Origin: Streptomyces sp. ADI96-02
GTDB taxonomy: Bacteria; Actinomycetota; Actinomycetes; Streptomycetales; Streptomycetaceae
DNA: 64,000 nucleotides
Reading direction: 5' to 3'
NCBI RefSeq assembly: GCF_003846185.1
Contig: NZ_ML123034.1
Location: forward strand, 487,813 to 551,812
Shown here one piece after another: positions 8,971 to 18,660 of this stretch. Under the pieces are notes generated by a model. The model was not told the DNA's origin, searched no databases, and saw nothing but the letters and a program-made list of their open reading frames with translations. A program made the translations under genes and the position numbers. How positions within the stretch are numbered: position 1 is the first letter of the stretch; each line of letters opens with the position of its first letter.

Positions 8971-10748
8971 TCGGCGTCGCACCACCGGAGTACGACCCCG
9001 CAGCCCCGGAGTCGTCCACCACGCTGCCCGTGGGCACGCCCACGACCGTGCGGAGTTACGTACGGGACCTGATGCGGCGGCACCGGCGGGCCTTCGCCGT
9101 CCTGATCGGCGTCAACGCGGTGGCCGTCATCGCGTCGATCACCGGGCCGTATCTGCTGGGCGGTCTGGTCGAGGACCTGTCGAACGGCGCCGCAGACCTG
9201 CATCTGGAGCGCACCGCCGCGGTGTTCGCGATCGCGCTGGTCGTCCAGACCGTGTTCACCCGGAGCATGCGGCTGCGTGGGGCGATGCTGGGCGAGGAGA
9301 TGCTCGCCGACCTGCGCGAGGACTTCCTGGTGCGGTCCGTCGGACTGCCTCCTGGGGTCCTGGAGCGGGCCGGGACCGGCGACCTGCTGTCCCGGATCAC
9401 CACGGACATCGACCGGCTGGCGAACGCCATGCGGGAGGCGGTGCCGCAGCTGGCGATCGGCGTCGTGTGGGCCGGGCTGCTGCTCGGCGCGCTGACGGTG
9501 ACCGCTCCCCCGCTGGCGCTGGCCGTGCTGATCGCGCTGCCGGTGCTGGTCGTGGGCTGCCGCTGGTACTTCCGGCGCGCTCCTTCGGCGTACCGCTCGG
9601 AGGCCGCCGGGTACGCGGCCGTCGCCGCGATGCTCGCCGAGACCGTGGACGCCGGCCGCACCGTGGAGGCGCACCGCCTCGGCGCCCGGCGGGTGGCGCT
9701 CTCGGACCGGCGGATCAAGGAGTGGACGGCCTGGGAGCGGTACACGCTGTTCCTGCGCTCGGTGCTGTTCCCGGTGATCAACACGACGTACGTGACGATC
9801 CTCGGCGCGGTCCTGCTGCTGGGCGGATGGTTCGTGCTGGAGGGCCGGCTCACGGTGGGTCAGCTCACGACGGGCGCGCTGCTGGCCCAGATGATGGTCG
9901 ACCCGATCGGTCTCATCCTGCGCTGGTACGACGAGCTCCAGGTGGCCCAGGTGTCGCTGGCGCGGCTGGTCGGCGTGCGGGAGATCGAGCCGGACGCGGG
10001 CGACGCGGCGGTGGGGCCGCGGGGCCGGGACGTACGGGCGGACGATGTGCGCTTCGGGTACCGGGAAGGCGTCGACGTACTGCACGAGGTGTCGCTGGAC
10101 GTGGCTCCGGGCACCCGGCTCGCGCTGGTGGGCCCGTCGGGGGCGGGCAAGTCGACGCTCGGCCGGCTGCTGGCGGGGATCTACGCGCCGCGCACCGGCG
10201 AGGTGACGCTCGGCGGCGCGGAGCTGTCGCGGATGACGGCGGAGCGGGTCCGCGAGCACGTGGCCCTGGTCAACCAGGAGCACCACGTCTTCGTCGGCTC
10301 GCTCCGCGACAACCTCCTGCTGGCCCGCGACGGCGCGACGGACGCGGAGCTGTGGGCCTCACTGGCGGCGGTGGACGCGGCGGGCTGGGCGAAGGCCCTG
10401 GAGCAGGGGCTGGACACCGAGGTCGGCTCGGGCGGCCACGCGCTGACCCCGGCCCAGGCGCAGCAGATCGCGCTGGCCCGTCTGGTGCTGGCCGATCCGC
10501 ACACGCTGGTGCTGGACGAGGCGACGTCGCTGCTGGACCCGCGGGCGGCCCGCCATCTGGAGCGTTCGCTGGCCCGGGTGCTGGAGGGCCGGACGGTGAT
10601 CGCGATCGCCCACCGGCTGCACACCGCGCACGACGCGGATGTGATCGCGGTCGTGGAGGACGGCCGGATCAGCGAGCTGGGCAGCCACGACGAACTGGTG
10701 GCGGCGGACGGCGCGTACGCGTCGCTGTGGCGCTCCTGGCACGGCTGA
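8967..10748 (+). CDS. ABC exporter subunit with intact Walker A and degenerate signature (heterodimer partner 2)
   Basis: Encodes 593 aa. The membrane domain covers residues about 35-320. The ATPase domain has an intact Walker A GPSGAGKST (Lys395), Q-loop VNQEHHVF, Walker B TLVLDEATS (Glu518) and H-loop AIAHRLH. Its signature motif is degenerate: LTPAQAQ (493-499) instead of LSGGQxQ. Together with the upstream subunit this gives one canonical ATP site (this Walker A/B plus the partner LSGGQ) and one site degenerate on both faces, the arrangement of heterodimeric exporters such as TM287/288. The ATG overlaps the upstream stop by 4 bases. The substrate is unknown; no regulator or biosynthetic gene adjoins it. 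Confidence 0.92.
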   Translation: MIGVAPPEYDPAAPESSTTLPVGTPTTVRSYVRDLMRRHRRAFAVLIGVNAVAVIASITGPYLLGGLVEDLSNGAADLHLERTAAVFAIALVVQTVFTRSMRLRGAMLGEEMLADLREDFLVRSVGLPPGVLERAGTGDLLSRITTDIDRLANAMREAVPQLAIGVVWAGLLLGALTVTAPPLALAVLIALPVLVVGCRWYFRRAPSAYRSEAAGYAAVAAMLAETVDAGRTVEAHRLGARRVALSDRRIKEWTAWERYTLFLRSVLFPVINTTYVTILGAVLLLGGWFVLEGRLTVGQLTTGALLAQMMVDPIGLILRWYDELQVAQVSLARLVGVREIEPDAGDAAVGPRGRDVRADDVRFGYREGVDVLHEVSLDVAPGTRLALVGPSGAGKSTLGRLLAGIYAPRTGEVTLGGAELSRMTAERVREHVALVNQEHHVFVGSLRDNLLLARDGATDAELWASLAAVDAAGWAKALEQGLDTEVGSGGHALTPAQAQQIALARLVLADPHTLVLDEATSLLDPRAARHLERSLARVLEGRTVIAIAHRLHTAHDADVIAVVEDGRISELGSHDELVAADGAYASLWRSWHG

Positions 10749-10780
10749 CCGACGACGCCGCGCCGCGCGGAGCGCTTCTC

Positions 10781-10849
10781 CCCGTCCCCGGGGTCCGGTC
10801 GGGCCTCGGGGACGGGTGCGTGCGGGCCTCGGGGCGCGCGCCCGTCCCC
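10781..10849 (+). terminator. GC-rich terminator region with competing hairpins
   Basis: CCCGTCCCCG (10781-10790) can pair perfectly with CGGGGACGGG (10807-10816). The same right arm can instead pair with CCCGTCCCC (10841-10849). The region lies just after the ABC operon and before the NDH-2 gene. Termination is the simplest role; a switch is possible but unsupported. Confidence 0.5.
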
Positions 10850-10973
10850 CGGTGCTCTTTCACCTCGGCCGGGAGGCGGACGTGCGGGCATCCGGTGAGG
10901 ATGAGGAGTGCATCACCCGGGATACGGGGCAGGCGAGCGCAGAACCACGCAAGCCCGAGAAGGGACTCAGACC

Positions 10974-12335
10974 GTGGCACCACCCAGGATTCTCGTTGTC
11001 GGCGCCGGCTTCGCAGGGATCGAATGCGTACGCCGCCTGGAGCGCAGGCTCGCTCCGGGCGAGGCCGAGATCACGCTCGTCACACCGTTCTCCTACCAGC
11101 TCTACCTGCCCCTGCTTCCGCAGGTGGCCTCCGGGGTGCTCACGCCCCAGTCGGTCGCGGTGTCGCTGCGCCGCAGCCGCCGTCACCGCACCCGGATCGT
11201 GCCCGGCGGGGCGATCGGCGTGGACACGAAGGCGAAGGTCTGCGTCGTCCGGAAGATCACGGACGAGATCGTCGACGAGCCCTACGACTACATCGTGCTC
11301 GCGGCGGGCAGCGTCACCCGCACCTTCGACATCCCCGGGCTGCTGGACAACGCCCGCGGGATGAAGACGCTGGCCGAGGCGGCGTACATCCGTGACCACG
11401 TGATCGCCCAGCTGGACCTGGCGGACGCCAGTCAGGACGAGGCGGAGCGGGCCTCCCGGCTGCGGTTCGTCGTGGTCGGCGGGGGCTACGCGGGAACGGA
11501 GACGGCCGCCTGCCTCCAGCGGCTGACCGCCAGCGCGGGGCGGCGCTACCCGCGGCTGGATCCGAAGCTGATCAAGTGGCACCTGATCGACATCGCGCCG
11601 AAGCTGATGCCCGAACTCGGCGACAAGCTGGGCGAGAGCGCCCTGGAGGTGCTGCGCAAGCGGGGCATCGAGGTGTCGCTCGGGGTTTCCGTCGCCAAGG
11701 CCGGCCCGGAGGAGGTCACGTTCACCGACGGCCGGGTGCTGCCCTGCCGGACGCTGATCTGGACGGCCGGTGTGGCGGCCAGCCCGCTGGTCGCCACGCT
11801 GGACGCGGAGACGGTGCGCGGGCGGCTCGCGGTGTCCCCGCAGCTGCGGCTGCCGGGGGCGGACGGGGTGTTCGCGCTCGGCGACGCGGCGGCGGTGCCG
11901 GACCTGATCAAGGGGGACGGCGCGGTCTGTCCGCCGACCGCGCAGCACGCGATGCGCCAGGGCCGGGTGATGGCGGACAACCTGGTCGCCTCGCTGCGCG
12001 GCGAACCGCTGAGGGACTACGTCCACAAGGACCTGGGCCTGGTCGTGGACCTGGGCGGCCGGGACGCGGTGTCCAAGCCGCTGGGCATCGAGCTGCGCGG
12101 GCTGCCCGCGCAGGCGGTGGCCCGCGGCTACCACTGGTCGGCGCTGCGGACGAACGTCGCCAGGACCCGGGTCCTGACGAACTGGACGCTGAACGCGGTC
12201 GCCGGCGACGACTTCGTACGGACCGGCTTCCAGTCCCGCAAGACCGCGACGCTACGGGACTTCGAGTACACGGACTCCTATCTGACGCCCGAGCAGATCC
12301 GGGCGCACACCGAGGCGACCGCGATCAGGCACTGA
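10974..12335 (+). CDS. ndh: Type II NADH dehydrogenase-like pyridine nucleotide-disulfide oxidoreductase
   Basis: Encodes 453 aa from a GTG with GAAGGGA about eight bases upstream; an in-frame ATG at 10908 lacks such a site. The FAD motif VVGAGFAGIECVRRL is at the N-terminus, the NADH motif VVVGGGYAGTETAACL at about residues 160-175, and the late FAD block VFALGDAAAVPD near 300, followed by PPTAQHAMRQG. This is the NDH-2 pattern: a single-subunit, non-proton-pumping NADH:quinone oxidoreductase on the inner face of the membrane. The C-terminal region has only weak amphipathic character. The gene is monocistronic and convergent with the ligase gene. Confidence 0.88.
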   Translation: MAPPRILVVGAGFAGIECVRRLERRLAPGEAEITLVTPFSYQLYLPLLPQVASGVLTPQSVAVSLRRSRRHRTRIVPGGAIGVDTKAKVCVVRKITDEIVDEPYDYIVLAAGSVTRTFDIPGLLDNARGMKTLAEAAYIRDHVIAQLDLADASQDEAERASRLRFVVVGGGYAGTETAACLQRLTASAGRRYPRLDPKLIKWHLIDIAPKLMPELGDKLGESALEVLRKRGIEVSLGVSVAKAGPEEVTFTDGRVLPCRTLIWTAGVAASPLVATLDAETVRGRLAVSPQLRLPGADGVFALGDAAAVPDLIKGDGAVCPPTAQHAMRQGRVMADNLVASLRGEPLRDYVHKDLGLVVDLGGRDAVSKPLGIELRGLPAQAVARGYHWSALRTNVARTRVLTNWTLNAVAGDDFVRTGFQSRKTATLRDFEYTDSYLTPEQIRAHTEATAIRH

Positions 12336-12364
12336 GCGCACCGCCGTCGCGCGACGGCCGCCGG

Positions 12365-12399
12365 GTGACCGCGCTCCGTCCGCGCCGGGGCGCGGTCAC
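12365..12399. terminator. Bidirectional hairpin between ndh and the DNA ligase gene
   Basis: GTGACCGCGC pairs perfectly with GCGCGGTCAC across a 15-base loop. It lies between two convergent genes and overlaps the last codons of the ligase gene. Confidence 0.55.
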
Positions 12400-13931
12400 G
12401 GCCGCCGGGACAGGACCGTCTCCACCGTGTCCGCCTCCCGCGCCGTCTTGTCGTCGCGGTAGCGCAGGACGCGGGCGAAGCGGAGCGTGACGCCCGCCGG
12501 GTAGCGGGTGGAGCGCTGGAGGCCGTCGTAGGCGATCTCCACGACGAGTTCCGGGCGTACGGTGACGACGTGGCCGTCGTCCTCGGTCGCCAGCTCCAGC
12601 AGCCGCCCGGTCTGCCACTCCAGCAGGACGTCGGTGAGCCCCTTGAAGGTCTTGCCGAGCATCGCGAACGTCCCGTCGGGACGCCGGGCGCCCAGGTGGA
12701 GGTTGGAGAGCCGGCCGGTGCGCCTGCCGTGCCCCCATTCGGCGGCGAGCACCACGAGATCGAGGGTGTGCACCGGTTTCACCTTGAGCCAGGCGGCGCC
12801 CCGGCGGCCCGCGCTGTAGGCGGCGGCGAGGTCCTTGACGACGACGCCCTCGTGTCCGCGCTCCAGCGTCGCGGCGAGGAACGCGTCGGCGGCGAGGCGT
12901 GCGTCCGCGTCCTCCGGTTCGGTGACGAGGGTGCGCCGGACCCGCAGGTGCGGCGGGGCCAGGCGCTCCAAGGCGGCGTGGCGTTCGGTGTACGGCAGGT
13001 CCAGGAGGTCCGCCCCGTCGACCGAGAGCGCGTCGAAGAAGACGGGGAGGACGGGGACGTGGGCCGCCGCTCCCGTCACGTCCCGCCGGGAGCCCACCCG
13101 GGCCGCCGTCTCCTGGAACGGCCGGGGACGGCCGTCCTCCCCCAGGGCGATCACCTCGCCGTCGAGGATGAACCGGTCGGCCGGCAGGGCGGCGACGGCG
13201 GCGACCAGTTCGGGCAGCCGGCCGGTGATGTCGTCGAGGGTCCGGGTGTAGGCGCGGACCCGGTCGCCGTCCCGGTGCACCTGCACGCGGATGCCGTCGA
13301 GCTTCTCCTCGACGGCGCACGGCCCCAGCTTGTCCACGGCCTCGCCGACGGAGGCGGCGGTGTGCGCGAGCATCGGCTGGACGGGCCGGCCGACGGTGAG
13401 GCGGAAGGCGGTGAGCGCCGCCGGCCCGTCGGCGAGGAGGACCCGGGCCACCTCCTGGAGCGATCCGGCGAGCATCACGGCGCGCCGCACGTCGGCGGGC
13501 GGCGTCTGGGCGGCGCGGGCCAGCGCGTCGACGGCCACGGCGTCCAGGGCGCCTTGGCGCACCTCGCCGGTGAGCAGGGACCTCAGGAAGTGCTGTTCGT
13601 CCGCGGTGGCGGCGGCGAACAGGGCGCTGAGCCGGTCGCGGCGCAGGGCCTGGGACCCGGGGCCGGAGACGGCGGCGAGCGCGGTCAGCTCGGCGTCCAC
13701 CCCGGCCACGGTCAGGGTGGGGTCGCCGGCGGGCGGCACGGGGTCGCCGAGGGTGCGCCAACCGACGCCGATACGGCCCTGGGGCAGGCGTCCGGCGAGG
13801 TACGGGATGACGACCGGGACGTCCTCCGGCCCGGCGTCCCGGAACAGCTCGGCGAGGAGCGCCACCTTGCGGGAGCGGGCGGAGGAGGCGGCGACCTCCA
13901 GGGACACCTGGGCGAGCCGGACGAGCAGCAT
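12396..13931 (-). CDS. ATP-dependent DNA ligase
   Basis: Encodes 511 aa. The adenylation motif I is EEKLDGIR with the nucleotidyl-accepting Lys210. Downstream are [10 protein letters not shown] (motif III/IV region), HEGVVVKD and the [14 protein letters not shown] block (motif V). An N-terminal DNA-binding domain covers about residues 1-190, and a C-terminal OB-fold includes the [14 protein letters not shown] stretch. This is the archaeal/LigB-type ATP ligase common in actinomycetes as an accessory to the essential NAD-dependent LigA. It likely acts in repair; no Ku or LigD gene adjoins it. Confidence 0.92.
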   Translation of the reverse strand: MLLVRLAQVSLEVAASSARSRKVALLAELFRDAGPEDVPVVIPYLAGRLPQGRIGVGWRTLGDPVPPAGDPTLTVAGVDAELTALAAVSGPGSQALRRDRLSALFAAATADEQHFLRSLLTGEVRQGALDAVAVDALARAAQTPPADVRRAVMLAGSLQEVARVLLADGPAALTAFRLTVGRPVQPMLAHTAASVGEAVDKLGPCAVEEKLDGIRVQVHRDGDRVRAYTRTLDDITGRLPELVAAVAALPADRFILDGEVIALGEDGRPRPFQETAARVGSRRDVTGAAAHVPVLPVFFDALSVDGADLLDLPYTERHAALERLAPPHLRVRRTLVTEPEDADARLAADAFLAATLERGHEGVVVKDLAAAYSAGRRGAAWLKVKPVHTLDLVVLAAEWGHGRRTGRLSNLHLGARRPDGTFAMLGKTFKGLTDVLLEWQTGRLLELATEDDGHVVTVRPELVVEIAYDGLQRSTRYPAGVTLRFARVLRYRDDKTAREADTVETVLSRRP

Positions 13932-14001
13932 GCGGCCATCGTGCTACGGCGGTGGGCGTCGCGCCCGTCCGGCCGGCCGGGCGCGGCGGCGGGCGCACCT
14001 C

Positions 14002-14793
14002 TCAGATCAGGTTGAGGGCAGCCGCCCCGCCGACTCCTCCGAGCACCATGAAGGCCGGCATCAGCACCTTCACCTCGACCCAGCTCCCGGCCCTGAAGCG
14101 CATCGCCTTCGGCGGTCCGATCGGGTACCAGCGCTTGCGGCCCAGCGGGATCGGCCACAGGATCGGGCAGCCCGATACGGTGAGCGCGTCGCCGACGCAG
14201 TGGACGAGCGAGCCGAGCACGATGGGCAGCCCGAGCCACAGGTACTCCTGGCCGGGGGCGTCGAACAGCCAGTCGGAGCCGTTGCCCGGCTTGTCCAGGA
14301 CGCCGGCCAGGATCCAGGCGCTGGTGGCGCCGAGCAGCCAGACCAGGACGTCGCTGGAGACCCGGGCGGCCCGCCACAGCAGGCCCTCGACCGCGAGCAC
14401 CAGGTGGACGAAGAGGATCGCGAGGACCGCCCAGCGGCCTCCGGTGATCGCGGCGACGGAGCAGCCGCCTCCGACGAGCACGGCCCACAGCCAGGTGTGG
14501 GTCAGAGTCCGGTGGCCGCCGGTGCGGCGGGGATCGCCGGGGCTCTTGGTGGCCTTGTAGACGGCGTAGGACAGCTTGTCGACGATCTCGCAGAGGCCCT
14601 TGGATATCGGTCCGAAGGCGCGCGAGATCGTCGCGGACTTGTGGTCGAGGTCGGGGGCCAGGGCCGCGCCCGCGCAGATCAGCGCCCCGACGACGAGGAC
14701 GGGCCAGGGCATCGTGTGGCCCGTCGCGGCAGCCGCCGCGCCCACCCCCAGCCAGGCCGCGGCCCCCGACAGCGAGTGTGCCGGTCCCATCAT
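14002..14793 (-). CDS. Membrane-bound metal-dependent hydrolase-like protein (YdjM/DUF457 type)
   Basis: Encodes 263 aa from an ATG preceded by GGGGGCGG; longer in-frame starts at 14826 and 14901 are possible but less supported. The N-terminus MGPAHSLSG and the pattern APDLDHKSAT, then GHRTLTHTW, give the conserved His/Asp residues of the YdjM family. Five or six membrane segments follow. The E. coli relative YdjM is an SOS-regulated inner-membrane protein; the reaction is unknown. Here the gene is divergent from the Ski2-like helicase and follows the DNA ligase gene on the same strand with a 70-base gap, so co-transcription is possible. Confidence 0.8.
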   Translation of the reverse strand: MMGPAHSLSGAAAWLGVGAAAAATGHTMPWPVLVVGALICAGAALAPDLDHKSATISRAFGPISKGLCEIVDKLSYAVYKATKSPGDPRRTGGHRTLTHTWLWAVLVGGGCSVAAITGGRWAVLAILFVHLVLAVEGLLWRAARVSSDVLVWLLGATSAWILAGVLDKPGNGSDWLFDAPGQEYLWLGLPIVLGSLVHCVGDALTVSGCPILWPIPLGRKRWYPIGPPKAMRFRAGSWVEVKVLMPAFMVLGGVGGAAALNLI

Positions 14794-14921
14794 GGTCGTT
14801 CCGCCCCCCGTGCGTGGTGCGGCCATCGCCTCTGCGGGACGGCCGAGTTGAGCCCGAAGCGTATCGTCCGTGATCTTCGTCGGGTCCGCCGGTTCCCTCA
14901 TCCCGCCGGAAGGCAGGCAAG

Positions 14922-17444
14922 ATGGGGGGCGTGACCCTCATCGACCAGCTGCCCCAGACCGACGACCCGGACGCCCTCTTCGAGGCCTTCTCGTCATGGA
15001 CCCAGACCCAGGGCATCACCCTCTACCCGGCTCAGGAGGAGGCGCTGATCGAGGTGGTCTCCGGGGCGAACGTGATCCTGTCCACGCCCACCGGCTCGGG
15101 CAAGAGCCTGGTGGCGGCTGCCGCGCACTTCACGGCGCTGGCCCAGGACAAGGTCACCTTCTACACCGCGCCGATCAAGGCGCTGGTGTCGGAGAAGTTC
15201 TTCGACCTGTGCAAGCTCTTCGGCACCGAGAACGTCGGCATGCTCACCGGGGACGCCTCCGTCAACGCGGACGCCCCGGTCATCTGCTGCACGGCCGAGG
15301 TGCTGGCCTCCATCGCGCTGCGCGACGGCAAGTACGCCGACATCGGCCAGGTCGTGATGGACGAGTTCCACTTCTACGCGGAGCCGGACCGGGGCTGGGC
15401 CTGGCAGATCCCGCTGCTGGAGCTGCCGCAGGCGCAGTTCGTGCTGATGTCGGCGACGCTCGGCGACGTCTCGATGTTCGAGAAGGACCTGACCCGCCGT
15501 ACCGGCCGCCCGACCTCCGTGGTGCGCTCGGCGACCCGCCCGGTGCCGCTCAGCTACGAGTACCGCTTCACGCCGATCACCGAGACGCTGACCGAGCTGC
15601 TGGACACCCGGCAGTCGCCCGTCTACATCGTGCACTTCACGCAGGCCGCGGCCGTGGAGCGGGCGCAGTCGCTGATGAGCATCAACATGTGCACCAAGGA
15701 GGAGAAGGAGAAGATCGCCGATCTCATCGGCAGCTTCCGCTTCACCACCAAGTTCGGCCAGAACCTCTCCCGGTACGTGCGCCACGGCATCGGCGTGCAC
15801 CACGCGGGCATGCTGCCCAAGTACCGCCGCCTGGTGGAGAAGCTGGCCCAGGCGGGCCTGCTGAAGGTGATCTGCGGGACGGACACGCTCGGCGTCGGCG
15901 TCAACGTGCCGATCCGCACGGTGCTGTTCACCGCTCTCACCAAGTACGACGGCACCCGGGTGCGGACGCTGCGCGCCCGGGAGTTCCACCAGATCGCCGG
16001 CCGGGCCGGGCGGGCCGGGTTCGACACGGCCGGGTTCGTGGTGGCGCAGGCCCCCGAGCACGTCATCGAGAACGAGAAGGCGGTCAAGAAGGCGGGCGAC
16101 GACCCGAAGAAGAAGCGCAAGGTGGTCCGCAAGAAGGCGCCCGAGGGTTTCGTGGCCTGGTCGGAGACGACGTTCGACAAGCTGATCACGTCCGAGCCGG
16201 AGCCGCTGAACTCCCGTTTCCGGGTCACGCACACGATGCTGCTGTCGGTCATCGCGCGGCCCGGCGACGCCTTCGAGGCGATGCGGCGCCTGCTGGAGGA
16301 CAACCACGAGCCGCGCAGGGCGCAGCTGCGCCACATCCGGCGGGCCATCGCCATCTACCGCTCGCTGCTGGACGGCGGAGTGGTGGAGCGGCTGGAGAAG
16401 CCGGACGCCGAGGGGCGGATCGTGCGGCTCACGGTCGACCTCCAGCAGGACTTCGCGCTGAACCAGCCGCTGTCGACGTTCGCGCTGGCCGCGTTCGACC
16501 TGCTGGACGCCGAATCCCCCTCGTACGCCCTGGACATGGTCTCGGTGGTCGAGTCGACGCTGGACGACCCCCGGCAGATCCTGGCCGCGCAGCAGAACAA
16601 GGCGCGCGGCGAGGCGGTGGGCCAGATGAAGGCGGACGGGGTCGAGTACGAGGAGCGGATGGAGCGGCTCCAGGACGTCACGTATCCGAAGCCGCTCGGC
16701 GAGCTGCTGTGGCACGCCTACGACGTGTACCGCAAGAGCCACCCGTGGGTGGGCGACCACCCGGTGTCGCCGAAGTCGGTGATCCGGGACATGTTCGAGC
16801 GGGCGATGACCTTCACGGAGTTCACCTCGCACTACGAGCTGGCCCGGACCGAGGGCATCGTGCTGCGGTATCTGGCGAGCGCGTACAAGGCGCTCGAACA
16901 CACGATCCCGGACGACCTGAAGTCGGAGGACCTGGAGGACCTGATCTCCTGGCTGGGCGAGATGGTGCGCCAGGTCGACTCCAGTCTGCTGGACGAGTGG
17001 GAGCAGCTGGCCAACCCGGAGGTGGAGACGGCCGAGCAGGCCCAGGAGCGGGCGGACGAGGTCAAGCCGGTCACGGCGAACTCCCGGGCCTTCCGGGTGC
17101 TGGTGCGCAACGCGATGTTCCGCCGGGTGGAGCTGGCCGCGCTGGACCGGGTACGCGATCTGGGCGAGCTGGACGGCGACTCCGGGTGGGACGAGGACGC
17201 GTGGGGCGAGGCGATGGACGCCTACTGGGACGCCCACGACGACCTCGGCACCGGCCCGGACGCGCGCGGCCCGAAGCTGCTGAAGATCGAGGAGGACGCG
17301 GCGCACGGCCTGTGGCGGGTCTGGCAGGCGTTCGCCGACCCGGCGGGCGACCACGACTGGGGCATCCGGGCGGAGGTCGACCTGGCGGCGTCCGACGAGG
17401 AGGGCCGGGCGGTCGTCCGGGTCACGGACGTGGGCCAGCTGTGA
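14922..17444 (+). CDS. Ski2/Mtr4-like DEAD/DEAH-box RNA helicase
   Basis: Encodes 840 aa. Motif I TPTGSGKS (about residues 50-57), motif Ia APIKALVSEK, motif II DEFHFY (DExH), motif III MSATLGD, and the second RecA domain with HHAGMLPKYR, GTDTLGVGVNVP and motif VI QIAGRAGRAG are all present. A lysine-rich insert (KKKRKVVRKK) lies near residue 400, and a long C-terminal actinobacterial domain (DUF3516-like) follows. The family is expected to unwind RNA in decay or rRNA handling. ATG 14922 has GGAAGG eight bases upstream; GTG 14931 would give the shorter MTLIDQL N-terminus seen in some relatives. Confidence 0.9.
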   Translation: MGGVTLIDQLPQTDDPDALFEAFSSWTQTQGITLYPAQEEALIEVVSGANVILSTPTGSGKSLVAAAAHFTALAQDKVTFYTAPIKALVSEKFFDLCKLFGTENVGMLTGDASVNADAPVICCTAEVLASIALRDGKYADIGQVVMDEFHFYAEPDRGWAWQIPLLELPQAQFVLMSATLGDVSMFEKDLTRRTGRPTSVVRSATRPVPLSYEYRFTPITETLTELLDTRQSPVYIVHFTQAAAVERAQSLMSINMCTKEEKEKIADLIGSFRFTTKFGQNLSRYVRHGIGVHHAGMLPKYRRLVEKLAQAGLLKVICGTDTLGVGVNVPIRTVLFTALTKYDGTRVRTLRAREFHQIAGRAGRAGFDTAGFVVAQAPEHVIENEKAVKKAGDDPKKKRKVVRKKAPEGFVAWSETTFDKLITSEPEPLNSRFRVTHTMLLSVIARPGDAFEAMRRLLEDNHEPRRAQLRHIRRAIAIYRSLLDGGVVERLEKPDAEGRIVRLTVDLQQDFALNQPLSTFALAAFDLLDAESPSYALDMVSVVESTLDDPRQILAAQQNKARGEAVGQMKADGVEYEERMERLQDVTYPKPLGELLWHAYDVYRKSHPWVGDHPVSPKSVIRDMFERAMTFTEFTSHYELARTEGIVLRYLASAYKALEHTIPDDLKSEDLEDLISWLGEMVRQVDSSLLDEWEQLANPEVETAEQAQERADEVKPVTANSRAFRVLVRNAMFRRVELAALDRVRDLGELDGDSGWDEDAWGEAMDAYWDAHDDLGTGPDARGPKLLKIEEDAAHGLWRVWQAFADPAGDHDWGIRAEVDLAASDEEGRAVVRVTDVGQL

Positions 17445-17499
17445 ACGGACGACCGAGGAGCGGGGCGGCCCACCGGCCGCAGGAGTGGAGAGCCACAGC

Positions 17500-18366
17500 A
17501 TGACGAACCCGGCCGAGCGCCTGGTCGACCTTCTCGACCTGGAGCGGATCGAGGTCAACATCTTTCGCGGCCGGAGCCCGCAGGAGTCCCTGCAACGGGT
17601 CTTCGGCGGGCAGGTCGCGGGCCAGGCGCTGGTGGCGGCGGGCCGGACCACCGACGGGGACCGGCCGGTGCACTCGCTGCACGCCTACTTCCTGCGGCCG
17701 GGACGCCCCGGCGTGCCGATCGTCTACCAGGTCGAGCGGGTGCGCGACGGCCGCTCGTTCACGACCCGGCGGGTCACGGCGGTGCAGGAGGGCCGGACGA
17801 TCTTCAACCTGACGGCGTCCTTCCACCGCCCGGAGGAGGCGGGTTTCGAGCACCAGCTGCCGCCGGCCCGCGTCGTCCCCGACCCGGAGGAGCTGCCGAC
17901 GGTCGCCGAGGAGGTCCGCGAGCACCTGGGCGTCCTGCCGGAGGCGCTGGAGCGGATGGCACGCCGCCAGCCCTTCGACATCCGCTACGCCGACCGGCTG
18001 CGCTGGACGCGCGGGGAGATCGCGGAAGCGGAGCCGCGCAGCGCGGTGTGGATGCGGGCGGTCGGCCCGCTGGGCGACGATCCGCTGGTGCACACCTGTG
18101 CGCTGACGTACGCGAGCGACATGACGCTGCTGGACGCGGTGCGCATCCCGGTGGAGCCGCTGTGGGGTCCGCGCGGCTTCGACATGGCGTCGCTGGACCA
18201 CGCGATGTGGTTCCACCGGCCCTTCCGGGCGGACGAGTGGTTCCTGTACGACCAGGAGTCGCCGATCGCGACGGGCGGCAGGGGGCTGGCGCGTGGCCGG
18301 ATCTACGACCGTTCGGGGCGGTTGCTGGTGTCGGTGGTGCAGGAGGGGCTGTTCCGGCGGCTGTAG
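17500..18366 (+). CDS. tesB: Acyl-CoA thioesterase II
   Basis: Encodes 288 aa. The double hot-dog fold signature is clear: RVFGGQVAGQAL near residue 38, HSLHAYFLRPG, the FTTRRVTAVQEGRTIFNLTASF block, and in the second repeat LTYASDMTLLD and SLDHAMWFHRPFRADEW. The Asp of SDMTLLD is part of the TesB active site. It hydrolyses medium- and long-chain acyl-CoA to free acid and CoA in the cytoplasm. The start chosen is ATG 17500, with GGAGTGGAG just upstream. It begins 55 bases after the helicase gene, so the two may share a transcript. Confidence 0.93.
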   Translation: MTNPAERLVDLLDLERIEVNIFRGRSPQESLQRVFGGQVAGQALVAAGRTTDGDRPVHSLHAYFLRPGRPGVPIVYQVERVRDGRSFTTRRVTAVQEGRTIFNLTASFHRPEEAGFEHQLPPARVVPDPEELPTVAEEVREHLGVLPEALERMARRQPFDIRYADRLRWTRGEIAEAEPRSAVWMRAVGPLGDDPLVHTCALTYASDMTLLDAVRIPVEPLWGPRGFDMASLDHAMWFHRPFRADEWFLYDQESPIATGGRGLARGRIYDRSGRLLVSVVQEGLFRRL

Positions 18367-18399
18367 CGGGCCGCCGGGAGTGCCAAGGGCTGTTCCCGC

Positions 18400-18660
18400 T
18401 CAGATCCCGGGCAGCGTGTCCTGCTCGACCTCGTGGCGGCGGGTGCGGATGTCCGGCGGCGCGGGGTGCAGCTTGGCGTCGCAGGCGGGTCCGAGGCCGG
18501 CGCGGCGCGAGTCGGCCCCGGTGAGCGGGCGTCCGCAGAGCCGGCAGCGGACGAGCCGGGGGCGGTCCGGGGCGGCCGGCCCGCCGTCGGCGGCCGGGTC
18601 CGGGCCGCCGGCTCCGGCGGCCTCGGGCGGCGGTTCGGGGAAGGTCTCGGCGTTCTGCAC
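18400..18660 (-). CDS. Small zinc-ribbon-like protein (DUF6011-like)
   Basis: Encodes 86 aa from a GTG. The N-terminal third is a disordered Pro/Ala/Gly-rich stretch. The core reads CRLCGRPLTGADSRRAGLGPACDAKL, a treble-cleft or zinc-ribbon-like pattern with CxxC and a third Cys after GLGP. I associate this pattern with the small actinobacterial DUF6011 family, whose function is unknown; a third metal ligand plus a nearby His suggests a structural zinc. It is convergent with tesB and divergent from the DUF2252 gene. Confidence 0.7.
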   Translation of the reverse strand: MQNAETFPEPPPEAAGAGGPDPAADGGPAAPDRPRLVRCRLCGRPLTGADSRRAGLGPACDAKLHPAPPDIRTRRHEVEQDTLPGI

